Of a stretch of DNA of 31,980 nucleotides, positions 16,770 through 25,900 are shown one piece after another. Under the pieces are notes generated by a model that was not told the origin of the DNA, did not search any database, and saw nothing but the letters and a program-made list of their open reading frames with translations. A program made the position numbers and the translations under genes. Numbering within the stretch: position 1 is the first letter of the stretch; every line of letters starts with the position of its first letter. The stretch is from assembly GCA_035402645.1 (NCBI GenBank), contig DAONDQ010000020.1:1-31980 (forward strand), in the 5' to 3' direction. Source of the stretch: DAONDQ01 sp035402645 (GTDB lineage: Bacteria; Cloacimonadota; Cloacimonadia; Cloacimonadales; DAONDQ01).

Positions 16770-16784
16770 AAGCGTACGCTTCTA
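16767..16784 (+). repeat. 18-bp perfect palindrome at the stop codon
   Basis: TAGAAGCGTACGCTTCTA overlaps the TAG stop of the beta-helix gene and reads the same on both strands. It could act as a weak hairpin at the 3' end of the message; no T tract follows. Confidence 0.55.
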
Positions 16785-16787
16785 TTA

Positions 16788-16900
16788 GTTAAAAGTTATA
16801 AATTAAAAGTGAAAAGTGGCAGATGTCCTTCCCTTTGGATAAAGGGAAGGAGGCACGGAGTGCCGGATGAGTTTGATGTAGGGGTCCGCGTCAACAGACC
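16788..16900 (+). repeat. dispersed repeat, copy 2
   Basis: This is the shorter partner of the repeat at 9159-9310: same order of GTTAAAAG runs, AGTGGCAGATGTCC, hairpin (16827-16836 with 16841-16850, loop GGAT), TGCCGGATGAGTTTGATGTA and CCGCGTCA-CAGAC. It lacks the 33-base insertion. Short open frames across it are not convincing genes. Confidence 0.8.
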
Positions 16901-16929
16901 CGTTTTTTTAACTCTCTGCCCTTTGGGCA

Positions 16930-16975
16930 TCTCCCTTACAATAAGGGAGAAATGGATCCTCGCTTTCGCAAGGAT
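16930..16975 (+). repeat. two adjacent hairpins of dispersed-repeat type
   Basis: TCTCCCTTA (16930-16938), CAA, TAAGGGAGA (16942-16950) is a perfect 9-bp stem. It is followed by ATCCTCGC/GCAAGGAT (16956-16963 with 16968-16975, one mismatch) around TTTC. The second recalls the TGGATTCCCGCTTTCGCGGGAATGAC kind of motif widespread in bacterial intergenic regions (from memory). They fill the gap between convergent genes. Confidence 0.55.
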
Positions 16976-17060
16976 GACACTTGTTTCGCTTCGCTAAGTT
17001 AAGAAGTAAGAAATAAGAACTAAGAGTTGCAGAGCAGAAGGTTACTGGTGGCGGAATGAG

Positions 17061-17080
17061 GGGCGTACTTTCGTACGCCC
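17061..17080 (-). terminator. hairpin at the end of the recJ-DUF362 gene string
   Basis: GGGCGTAC (17061-17068) pairs with GTACGCCC (17073-17080). On the minus strand the loop is GAAA, a GNRA-type tetraloop, six bases after the DUF362 stop codon. No T tract follows on that strand, so it is a weak or stabilising terminator. Confidence 0.45.
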
Positions 17081-17085
17081 ATAAA

Positions 17086-18195
17086 TCATTTATCTACATC
17101 TACGATCCTGTAGCTTCTTGTCCCCATGCCCAATTGTTCTGTATTTTCGACCTGGTGATCACCTGCAACTCCTGCTTCCTTCAGGAATGCATCCTTACTT
17201 CCATACGCATTATTCACCATGTCCAGGCTTGCCTGTTCCAGTGCTACGATGTCCGTCGATGCAAGAATCCCGATATTGTGAATGAATGGTGAACGTGCCT
17301 TACCAAAACAGTCACAGTCAGGGGAAATGGACGCCAACACATTGACGTATAGAACATTTCTGCCGTTAGTGATTGCCTTTGCATATTCAGCAAGCCTTTC
17401 CAGGAATACTTCAGATGAGACATTCTCCCAAGGTATACGGAAAGCATGAACCGGGCAGACCTGAATGCATTTTCCACAGGCAATGCACTTTGATTTATCC
17501 ACACTTAATGGCTTGATCGTAATTGCCTTCACGGGGCAGCCCTTTACACAAGTTCCGCAGGCTGTGCACTTGCTGGGAGTATATTTGGGTTGCGTATTGG
17601 CATGAAGGGCGAGTTTCCCTCTGTAGGAAGCCATGCCCATGGAGATATTCTTGATCGCTCCCCCGAAACCAGATGCCTGGTGTCCCTTGAAATGGGAAAC
17701 GACGATGATGGTCTGATAGTTATTGATATGTGAACCGCAATAAACTGCATGGTAATGTTTCCCCTGGAATGGCAACTCCAATTCACCTTCCGAATCAAGG
17801 ATGTCAATGGGAGCATACGTGAAACCATGGTCATGAGCAAGTTGGATATGAGAGTCGGTATGACCCCTCTTCCCACCGTACAGGACATTGGTTTCCACGA
17901 GGGTTGCATTGAACTTTTTGACCAGTGGTTCAATCGTCGTTGCAGGGATGAAGTTCTGATTTCCATCTTCACCGAAATGGACCTTCACACCAACTTTACC
18001 ATGTACGAGAGAATCCATTGGCGCAAATACCTTTAAAAGACCATTGCCAGATATATCCTTGGTGAAATAAACATCCGATGTGTTTGTTGTTGTTTCCATT
18101 GTTTTTCTTCCTTGTGCCTGACATGTCAGAGAAAAGCAGATAAATGCAAAAGCGATGGCTAATATCTGTAAATAGATGAAATTTTTGATTTTCAT
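17086..18195 (-). CDS. DUF362 protein with two [4Fe-4S] clusters
   Basis: The 369-residue frame has a DUF362 domain (about 40-200, with SHFKGHQASGFGGAIKN and SMGMASYRGKLALHA). A bacterial ferredoxin-type double cluster site follows: C210-C213-C216-C220 (CTACGTCVKGCP) and C237-C240-C243-C247 (CIACGKCIQVCP). Such proteins are putative electron carriers or redox enzymes; the substrate is unknown. The first 28 residues (MKIKNFIYLQILAIAFAFIC...QAQ) look like a Sec signal peptide, which is odd for an iron-sulfur protein. A second start at Met33 (18099) has an excellent SD, AAGGAAG, seven bases upstream, and would give a cytoplasmic protein of 337 residues; the longer start has GAGGG at the same distance. 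Which start is used cannot be decided here. It is the last gene of the minus-strand string, 42 bp after the MerR gene. Confidence 0.85.
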   Translation of the reverse strand: MKIKNFIYLQILAIAFAFICFSLTCQAQGRKTMETTTNTSDVYFTKDISGNGLLKVFAPMDSLVHGKVGVKVHFGEDGNQNFIPATTIEPLVKKFNATLVETNVLYGGKRGHTDSHIQLAHDHGFTYAPIDILDSEGELELPFQGKHYHAVYCGSHINNYQTIIVVSHFKGHQASGFGGAIKNISMGMASYRGKLALHANTQPKYTPSKCTACGTCVKGCPVKAITIKPLSVDKSKCIACGKCIQVCPVHAFRIPWENVSSEVFLERLAEYAKAITNGRNVLYVNVLASISPDCDCFGKARSPFIHNIGILASTDIVALEQASLDMVNNAYGSKDAFLKEAGVAGDHQVENTEQLGMGTRSYRIVDVDK

Positions 18196-18237
18196 ACTCA
18201 GACCCTCACTGAAACTCAGATCCGGTAAATGGAAATA

Positions 18238-18672
18238 TCAGTCTTCCTTATGATTTGATTTGGATGAAGAATCGACGTTCCATTTCTGCCGGAAACTGTA
18301 CAGTTCCTTGGAAAATTCATTGAGTCGGGAACGAATCGAATCGAGTATTTGACTCATATTTGCCGGGACATTTGATATCTCCTGAATCGGTTGATTCTCC
18401 TGCTGAAAGGTGAATTCCAACTGATCCATTTTCTTTGTTTTGCTTTGATTCTTCAATTTCTGTCTTGCACCGTCTATTGTATATTTTTGATTATATAGCA
18501 TATCCTTGATCATTCTGAGAATTTCGATATCCTCTTCGGAGTATTTTCTATTTCTGCCTTTTTCCTTGCGAGGATGAAGCTGCGGGAACTCGGTTTCCCA
18601 ATAACGGATGACATACTGCTTTAAATCGAGCAGTTTACCAACTTCACCAATGGTATAATAGAATTTTTTCAT
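18238..18672 (-). CDS. MerR-family transcriptional regulator
   Basis: From the ATG at 18672 the protein has 144 residues. The N-terminus YYTIGEVGKLLDLKQYVIRY is a MerR winged HTH; WETEFPQLHPRKEKGRNRKYSEEDI is its wing, and KDMLYNQKYTIDGARQKL the second helix pair. The C-terminal 70 residues are polar, partly coiled, without Cys residues for metal binding, so the effector is unknown. An in-frame ATG at 18717 exists but would overlap lnt by 38 bases; 18672 lies 7 bases after the lnt stop, has GGAG ten bases upstream and starts directly at the conserved HTH. This kind of small MerR protein often lies in housekeeping operons, consistent with its place behind lnt. Confidence 0.88.
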   Translation of the reverse strand: MKKFYYTIGEVGKLLDLKQYVIRYWETEFPQLHPRKEKGRNRKYSEEDIEILRMIKDMLYNQKYTIDGARQKLKNQSKTKKMDQLEFTFQQENQPIQEISNVPANMSQILDSIRSRLNEFSKELYSFRQKWNVDSSSKSNHKED

Positions 18673-18679
18673 CGTTATC

Positions 18680-20221
18680 TTACTCCGACGAACGTTTTTT
18701 ATCGATGTTCTGATCAATCATTCTGCATATCCTGCATTTCCTTCTGAAAATGGCAAGTAAAAACAAAATTATGGCAATAATGAGATAGAAATAGGGTGTC
18801 TTCACCCCCCATTTCACGTAGGGAGAAGTGATTGTTGTGGTATATAACGGAGCATATAGGTCTTCCACAACATATAGTTTTGATTTGACCATTGTTCTTC
18901 CCAGGGGATCAATGACTGTTGAAATTCCGGTATTCGCACAGCGATAAATTTCCTTCCTTATCTCCACGGCACGTACCTTCGCCATCGTCTCATGCTGATA
19001 GGTTCCACGGGAATGATAGAACCAGGCGTCATTTGTTATATTAACCAGATAATCAACTTGATGGGAAGCCATGTGCGCAATGAACTCAGGGAATGCAATC
19101 TCAAAGCAGATGAGAGGAGAGAAAGTATGTCCCTGAGACTGAAAATAGGAATAGGATTTCCCGTATTCCCAATTCGCCTGTCCAAACTGAACCTTCCAGA
19201 GGATTGGAAACACTTTCATGAAAGGCATTCTCTCACCCACTGGAACGAGGATGTTCTTCCTATAGGGTTCATCTATCTTTCCATCGGGATGGATCAGGGA
19301 CGCTGAGTTATAATAGAGATATTGAGATGGGTAGTTTTCCGGTGCGGAAAGAGCATCCGGGAACCCTGCAAAAATATCCATGTCCAGGGTTTGTGATAAA
19401 TTCCCCACAATATACTGCAATTCTGGTGATTGAAGGAAATAGTCAGGTATGGATGCCTCAGGCCAAATCAGAAGCTTCGTGCCTTTTGCACCAGCTTCTT
19501 TTGTCAGTCTTTCATAGGAAGTCAGAATTTTAACTAATTGGCCTGGTTCCCATTTCTCTGTCTGCGGTATGCTTGGCTGCATAATAGCGATCTTGTCAGG
19601 CTGTTTGGTCAGAGGGATTGTATAGATACGGTAAATCCCGTATCCATTCCAGAGAATAAGTAATGCGATCAGTGCATACAGATAGTTCCATTTTTTCAGA
19701 TATATCTGATACAGGAATACGTTGATCAGGAGAACACAGCCGGAAATGAGATAGATTCCTCCGATGTCTGCTACCTGTATCTGGACGAAATAATCAGCGA
19801 AGGCATAACCAACATTGAACCATGGAAACCTGAGTTCCCCAAGAGTCATGAGAAATTCAAAAGACAACCACCAGAAGATAAAACCGTATAACCTGAAATA
19901 GGGCAGTTTCTTCCATATATAACCGATCAATAAAAACAGAATGAAAAAATAACCTGTGAAGAGAATCATCATGCCAAATACACCTGGACCTGTGACCAAA
20001 GCAATCCAGTGAAGCGCAACAATCGTATAAACGATGGAGAATAAGGCACTGGCTTTGAGGATGACTTTCCAGTTTAGTTCACTGGTTTCAAAGAAATGAA
20101 ATAAAGGCAGGAAAGCAACGATTGAAAATGAAGCAGTAGCAGGAAAAAGCCTGCTTAATCCTAACAACAAGGCACTGAAGAATACTGACAGATACGGGCG
20201 GATATTACCTTTTTGCAGCAT
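18680..20221 (-). CDS. lnt: apolipoprotein N-acyltransferase
   Basis: Lnt adds the third acyl chain to the N-terminal Cys of lipoproteins in the inner membrane. From the ATG at 20221 the product is 513 residues, close to the 512 of E. coli Lnt. The first 200 residues hold several membrane helices (for example YLSVFFSALLLGL and FGMMILFTGYFFILFLLIGY). The nitrilase-like domain has all three catalytic residues: Glu255 in WPEASIP, Lys322 in YRKNILVPVGERMPF and Cys372 in PLICFEIAFPE; a further membrane helix lies near the C-terminus. The frame extends upstream to 20305, but that would overlap the lipoprotein gene by 100 bases. Starting at 20221 leaves a 17-base overlap, typical of translational coupling, and there is only a weak SD. 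Its neighbour directly upstream encodes a lipoprotein, a fitting substrate. Confidence 0.93.
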   Translation of the reverse strand: MLQKGNIRPYLSVFFSALLLGLSRLFPATASFSIVAFLPLFHFFETSELNWKVILKASALFSIVYTIVALHWIALVTGPGVFGMMILFTGYFFILFLLIGYIWKKLPYFRLYGFIFWWLSFEFLMTLGELRFPWFNVGYAFADYFVQIQVADIGGIYLISGCVLLINVFLYQIYLKKWNYLYALIALLILWNGYGIYRIYTIPLTKQPDKIAIMQPSIPQTEKWEPGQLVKILTSYERLTKEAGAKGTKLLIWPEASIPDYFLQSPELQYIVGNLSQTLDMDIFAGFPDALSAPENYPSQYLYYNSASLIHPDGKIDEPYRKNILVPVGERMPFMKVFPILWKVQFGQANWEYGKSYSYFQSQGHTFSPLICFEIAFPEFIAHMASHQVDYLVNITNDAWFYHSRGTYQHETMAKVRAVEIRKEIYRCANTGISTVIDPLGRTMVKSKLYVVEDLYAPLYTTTITSPYVKWGVKTPYFYLIIAIILFLLAIFRRKCRICRMIDQNIDKKRSSE

Positions 20222-21026
20222 AGTTGATAAGCCATCTTTGAACTTGGTGGTCAGTCGTTGTGATGATATAGGGATCGAAGCAGTAAATACCGGTATAAGG
20301 ATCAATGGAGGAGGATGCTGTTTGATTGGATGGAATGAAGGTAATGTAATTCGTATCCAACCTGTATAAATTACCCTTCATATCGCTTGCCATCTGCCCC
20401 TGTCTTGTCTCGATATATTCTCCCAATACAGTAAAAAAGGAAGTCTGTTTCGGTTCGGGTTCATTCACGATCAGCGTGTTGTTTTCAATTGCAAGTTGTA
20501 TTACATGTGTCACTTGAAACTTACCGAACCTGAACACTTCTTCCGGTCTTAGATCTGAGGAGAAGATGAATTCTCTCGCAATATCATCAAAGAGAATAAT
20601 CTGGTTGGAAGAATCAATGGCAAACTTGGCAGGTTCTTGTGACCAGGAGACATCATAATCCAGCAACCACTTTCCATCGATATCGAACTTCTTGATCTTT
20701 TGCGGTATCTGGTCAAGTCCGTATAAAGCGCCGTCAGGACCGACACCAATATCGGTCAGTCTCTGGAAGTTCTCTTTGGCAAAACCGAGACCACCTACAA
20801 CATTCACTTCCTTCCCATTCTGAAGAATATGTATGTTCGATGTACCTTTTTCCCATATATAGAGGATATTACGGGAAGGATAATACTGGATCTTGGCAAT
20901 GCTGTAAGGGGTAGTGATCACTTCATTCTGCTGGAGGCTTGCAGGCGCTGGATTCGTTAAATCCACATTCATTGCACAGCCGGTGATCAGTATGATTAAA
21001 GAGCAAAAAAGGAATAGTTTGCTCAT
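20205..21026 (-). CDS. beta-propeller-like lipoprotein
   Basis: From the ATG at 21026 the protein has 273 residues. A lipoprotein signal peptide, MSKLFLFCSLIILITGCAMN, ends in the lipobox ITGC with Cys17 as the lipidation site. The rest shows repeating beta units with phrases such as TDIGVGPDGALYGLDQIPQKIKKFDIDG, like NHL/six-bladed propeller proteins. It ends in INYAAKR. No enzyme signature is seen; a scaffold or binding role in the periplasm or outer membrane is possible. The start is chosen because AAGGAGG lies five bases upstream and because the longer frame from 21050 would put eight charged residues before the signal peptide and overlap recJ. It sits 10 bases after recJ and overlaps lnt. 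Confidence 0.82.
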   Translation of the reverse strand: MSKLFLFCSLIILITGCAMNVDLTNPAPASLQQNEVITTPYSIAKIQYYPSRNILYIWEKGTSNIHILQNGKEVNVVGGLGFAKENFQRLTDIGVGPDGALYGLDQIPQKIKKFDIDGKWLLDYDVSWSQEPAKFAIDSSNQIILFDDIAREFIFSSDLRPEEVFRFGKFQVTHVIQLAIENNTLIVNEPEPKQTSFFTVLGEYIETRQGQMASDMKGNLYRLDTNYITFIPSNQTASSSIDPYTGIYCFDPYIITTTDHQVQRWLINYAAKR

Positions 21027-21036
21027 TCCATCCTCC

Positions 21037-22755
21037 TTATCGGTGGACATGCAAATCTCGAAGTTTGCCCTGAATGTTCTTCTTATTCTGGAATGTGTTC
21101 ATTTCCAGCGTATAAGCAATATCAACGATGGCATTCTTACGAAGCATGGACAAGTAATCACCGAGATTGTAACCAATCATATCAAGGCTGACACCATCCT
21201 TCATGACTTTCAGTTTCAGATGGTTTCTTCCAACATTGTAAGGATAATTCGATATTACCACATTCCTGGTCTCAAAGACTGGTCTGGCATTTTCAGGTCC
21301 GAAGGGAGCAAATTTAGAAATCCATGACATCAGTTCATCGCTGATATTGTATAATTCAATTTCCTTATCAATGGATATTGGTGGAAGCATCTGCTCAAGA
21401 CTCAGATGTTGCTTCACGAAACGGTTGAGTTCATTCTCGAAGCGATCCAGGTACTCTTCGTATATGGTTAATCCAACTGCATATTTATGTCCGCCGAAGC
21501 TGTGGAGATTATTCTCAACCTGTGTTAAAGCTCCAAAGAGATCAAAGTCGGCAATACTTCTGCCCGAGCCACTGCCGATACCATCCTTGAAGGAAATCAT
21601 GATCACGGGACGATAGTATTTTTCAACCAGTTTGGATGCTACGATACCAATCACACCAGGATGCCAGCCATCTGAAGAAACAACCATGCAGTATGCATCA
21701 TCCAAGTTCTTGTATTTCTTATCAATGATCTCACATGCCTGATAAAAGGTCTTCTGGTCTTCCTGCTGTCGTAATGAATTCTGCCGTTCAATGCCTTCCG
21801 CCAGTTCTGCGCTTCTTGTCTCATCAACTGATATCATCAATTCCACAGCCAGGGTAGCGCTTTCCATCCGACCTGCTGCATTGATGCGTGGAGCAAGACC
21901 AAACACGATGTCAGTTGCATCGAGTTCCTTCTGATTCAGATTGGAGATATTGACCAGGGCATTCAATCCCAGATTCTTCTTTTGGATCAGATGCTGTAAG
22001 CCGATGCTGGCAAACACTCTGTTTTCACCAACCAGGGGAACAATATCGGCAATCGTGCCCAATGCAACAAGGTCCAAATACTTATATATATTCTCCATCG
22101 TATCGATACCCATTCTCTTATACAGAGCCATGAGAAGTTTATAGGCAACTCCCACCCCTGCAAGGTAAGGAAATGGATATCCGCAATCTGGAACCTTGGG
22201 ATTGATAATGGCAAGTGCCTTGGGAAGAATCTCTTTGGGATTATGATGATCCGTGATAATAATATCCATCCCCTGCCTGTTCATGGCATCGATCTCTTCC
22301 AAGGCGTTGATACCGCAATCAACACTGATCACCAAAGTGGTCTTTTCTTCCCAAAGTTGATTGAGTCCGTTCATGGATATACCATACCCATCGATCATGC
22401 GATGAGGAATATAATAATCGATGATAGCATGAAGTCGTTTCATCCCAAGATAGAGAAGTGAAGTGGCGGTTGTGCCATCCACGTCATAATCACCATAGAT
22501 CGTGATCTTTTCCTGCCTGTCGATTGCAAGCAGGATACGGTCGATGGCTTTACTCATATCATGGAACAGGAAGGGATCATGCATTTGTTCAGGTTGCGGG
22601 CGGAAAAATAAATCGATTTCCTCAATGCTAGTGAATTTCTTTTTTAATAGCAGTTCAGCAATCAGTTCCGGACACTTGAAGTGTGAGATGATCTGTTGCT
22701 TGAAATTGGACTGATCCGCAGAAAGCGAATCATTAATGATCCATTTCTTCTCCAT
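21037..22755 (-). CDS. recJ: single-stranded-DNA-specific exonuclease RecJ
   Basis: RecJ degrades single-stranded DNA 5' to 3' in recombination and mismatch repair. The 572-residue length matches the family (E. coli 577). Metal-binding DHH motifs are all present: YGDYDVDG at 87-94, VDCG at 145-148 and DHH at 169-171 in ITDHHNPKE. The DHHA1 part follows with SDGWHPGVIGIVASKLVEKY, GSGSGRS and FGGHKYAVGLTI, then the C-terminal OB domain. No frameshift is seen. It is the first gene of a five-gene minus-strand string; AAAGGA lies upstream of the ATG at a rather long 11-base distance. A terminator of the preceding protease gene separates it from upstream transcription. Confidence 0.95.
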   Translation of the reverse strand: MEKKWIINDSLSADQSNFKQQIISHFKCPELIAELLLKKKFTSIEEIDLFFRPQPEQMHDPFLFHDMSKAIDRILLAIDRQEKITIYGDYDVDGTTATSLLYLGMKRLHAIIDYYIPHRMIDGYGISMNGLNQLWEEKTTLVISVDCGINALEEIDAMNRQGMDIIITDHHNPKEILPKALAIINPKVPDCGYPFPYLAGVGVAYKLLMALYKRMGIDTMENIYKYLDLVALGTIADIVPLVGENRVFASIGLQHLIQKKNLGLNALVNISNLNQKELDATDIVFGLAPRINAAGRMESATLAVELMISVDETRSAELAEGIERQNSLRQQEDQKTFYQACEIIDKKYKNLDDAYCMVVSSDGWHPGVIGIVASKLVEKYYRPVIMISFKDGIGSGSGRSIADFDLFGALTQVENNLHSFGGHKYAVGLTIYEEYLDRFENELNRFVKQHLSLEQMLPPISIDKEIELYNISDELMSWISKFAPFGPENARPVFETRNVVISNYPYNVGRNHLKLKVMKDGVSLDMIGYNLGDYLSMLRKNAIVDIAYTLEMNTFQNKKNIQGKLRDLHVHR

Positions 22756-22896
22756 TGATTTATATATCCTTTTATATTAATAACAATTCAACATACTTCC
22801 TGGTAGTATACATCCGTAAGAGTTTTCTAATATCTGAATTGAATTGTAAATTGTAAAGCATAATTTCATTTCTTTTCCACTGCCTATCTTTGGTGG

Positions 22897-22930
22897 AAAA
22901 AAGAAAGCGTCCTGTTCCCAGGACGCTTTC
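22897..22930 (-). terminator. rho-independent terminator of the C10 protease gene
   Basis: A perfect 12-bp stem (22903-22914 with 22919-22930, GAAAGCGTCCTG on the + strand) has a 4-base loop. On the minus strand it is followed at once by six T (22902-22897). It lies about 30 bp after the stop of the protease. Confidence 0.93.
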
Positions 22931-22961
22931 CGTTATGTTTTGTACCCGTACGGGTTTATAG

Positions 22962-25900
22962 TTATTTCTTTGCGCTGATAGGTTTCCCTACAGGTGTTTC
23001 AGTTAGATGCTTGGTACCGCTTACAGCAGTTACGCGATAGAAACGGTATGCTTGATCAGTGCTTGTTGTATATGTAGTGGTTGAAATACCGGTCTGAGCA
23101 GCAACCCATGTACCAGAGTATGGATCGTTGGTTCCATACACGGTATAGGAAGAAGCACCAGATACTGCATCCCAGGTCAGTACAATATTACCGCCATCAA
23201 GCGCAGCGACAATACCAGTCGGAGCTGCAATTCCACCTGCGGTGATTGTGAATACGACAGGAATCTGGCGAGTCACACCACGAGCGCTGGTATTATTGGA
23301 ATTGTTATAGACTGCTATTGTGCAGGTACGGCTTGTGTTCGAAAGACCTGTTGCATCGAAGTGCAATCCAACATTTGCTGTTGTTCCGGGTGTTACGGTT
23401 CCTGAACCGTTGCTTACCGTTAACCAACCTGCACCTTCTGCATATACATAATTCAGATATTCAGATGTTGCAAGAGTCCACACACCGGAAGATTTGTAGT
23501 ATGAATTCCCACTGTAGAGGTCAGTTCCCAAAGTAAATGGTGAGCCACTTACATCAGTAGGAACAACGGATACATAGAAATCATCATTCACAACAATCGG
23601 TGTGGTCAGAGTATGTGTAGCTTCGGTTAAGCTTACGGCTTCGATATCAGGTGATGTATACAGAACAGTTGTTCCGTCTGCAGCATAGATAACGAAATGG
23701 AATGTTGCATCAGCCCATGGTGTGCCTGATGGATTGTAGAAGAAAGATGATATCTGTGAGATGGTAACAGGTTTCAACAAACCAAGGTCTTGAAGTACAT
23801 ACTTGGTTGCTCTTTCTGTACCAGCCCAAGTGTAGATATCAGCATCATCTGTGCTTGCATAGCCATACCAACCGTATGTTCTGCCATGATGGTTCGTGAT
23901 TTTCACATCAGTTGGCAATGCATTTGCAAGATTCCTATCAAGTACAGGGCGTTTGGCTGCGGTTAGCAATGGTGTTATATTCCTGGTTGAAGTATCCCAA
24001 AGAGATACATAATATTGAAGGTCTGTAGTACCGGCAGGATTACCTATTGCCAATTGACGATCAGTTGTCTGTCCACCCGGTAATGTAACATCGAATGAAG
24101 TTGGGCTTACACTCAGTTCAGCCCAAGTCAGTTCGAAGTCCTGGCTTGTAGGTTCATCAGCATTGATGACTACACCTGTCAGTGTCTGATCGAAATAGTA
24201 AGATCCTGTTGGTTTGGTACAAGTTGCATCATATGTACCTACCAGAATATCAGCAATTTCATAATAACCATCTGCATCTGAAACAGCAGATAAGCCATTG
24301 ATCGTAACTGTTGCGTTCTCAATCGGAGTTGTTGTTCCATACTTGAACACATTTCCTTTCAGGGAACCATACTGCAATGGAGCTGCTAAAACTGGATAAA
24401 GTACATTATCCAGCATCAATTCGTTTTGGTCAGTACAGGCATGATGTTCAAAAGCCAAATAGATACTTTGGTGTGCATAAGCCGAAAGGTCTATCGAGCG
24501 TTCGTGCCAAACTCCATCCGTCATTGTTTCTGCAAACAATTCAGTTGTAAAGCTGCTAACGCTAGCATTAGTCGTTGAAACTTTTACAGAATAATGTTCT
24601 GCTGGAAAATCTGCATCTAAAGCACTGATCCAGTATTTCAGAACATCACCGGTACTGATGGATAATTTGGGGGTTATCAGATAGTTATCGGGTGTTAGAA
24701 CAAGACGTGAACTTTCGTGACTTGTAGTCGCTGACTTGGCATCAGCCATCCATGATGCAGATGCTGCACATTTTGCACCTTCATAAGGATATCCTGTTGT
24801 AGTTAGGGAATACCACTTATAAGTATCAGCGTCCTGATCAATATTAGCCCAACCGTCAGGTGGGAAGTTTGTTCCCTCGAATCCTTCGAGTGTATAGTCT
24901 CCATAACCATTGAGCGTAACAGTAACAGTACCATTACTTGTAACAATGTCAAATGTAATGTTATCTACACCTGCACTTGTAGGATGATAGGAGAATCCGA
25001 ATGAATAACTCTGACCATTCGTTAATGCAATTCCTGTTGGTACGAATGTTGTACTGAAATCAGTTGCACTAAGATTTGTGATACTAGAAACAGTCAAAGT
25101 ACCAATTCCCATATTGGTTAATGTAAAAACGCTACCACTGCTGGCGGATGTATTGCTGGCTGTGATAGATGTCCAATTTGAAGTGTTCAGCACAGGAATT
25201 GGTGTGGTTATGGAATTAACAGTCAAATTCAATGAAACAGGCAAATTATCGCCACGAGTTGGGGTATGATAAATTGCATCATTTACAAAATAAGCATAAG
25301 CCGATTTTGATGATCCATTAAGGTTTGCTGCATCAAAGTGAACTGTTATATCCTGAGAGCTACCAGGCGCTATTACACCCGAATATGATGAAAATCCTGC
25401 CCAAACATCGTAGTTTGATAAATATACGCCTTGGCAGAATTCGAAATCATAAGGTCCGGACCAAGCTGTTGCTGGTGAAGCTGTAGATAATATTGACCAG
25501 CCCCAGGTTTCTGCTGTCACTTCTGAAGCAGGATATCCTGTAGTTGTATTAGTGGGAATCACCGAAACAATGAAATCCGTAGAGAATGTCATTGGTGTCG
25601 GTAATGTATAAGTAGTTACATCAGCATATCCATTTGTAGAACCTGTTGTCCAGGAAGATACTGCTGTAATGGTAGGTGATGTGAACAGAACCGTAGTCAT
25701 ATCAGCAGCATAAATTCTGAATTTGAATGTATTACTTGTTCCCCAGACATTATCGGGATCCTGATAGAATGTATGACGGAGTTGTGTAACCGTCACAGGA
25801 TTTGAAAACAATCCAAATGAATCTAGAGAATAATAAACACCGCGTTCAAGATATGTAGCGACATTAGATCCTCCAACATAGCTGCCTGCTGTATAGCCAT

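Noticed and set aside
16809..17292. Two short + strand open frames (62 and 78 codons)
   Set aside because: They lie across dispersed-repeat hairpins and antisense to the DUF362 gene, with no convincing ribosome binding site and no protein-like composition.
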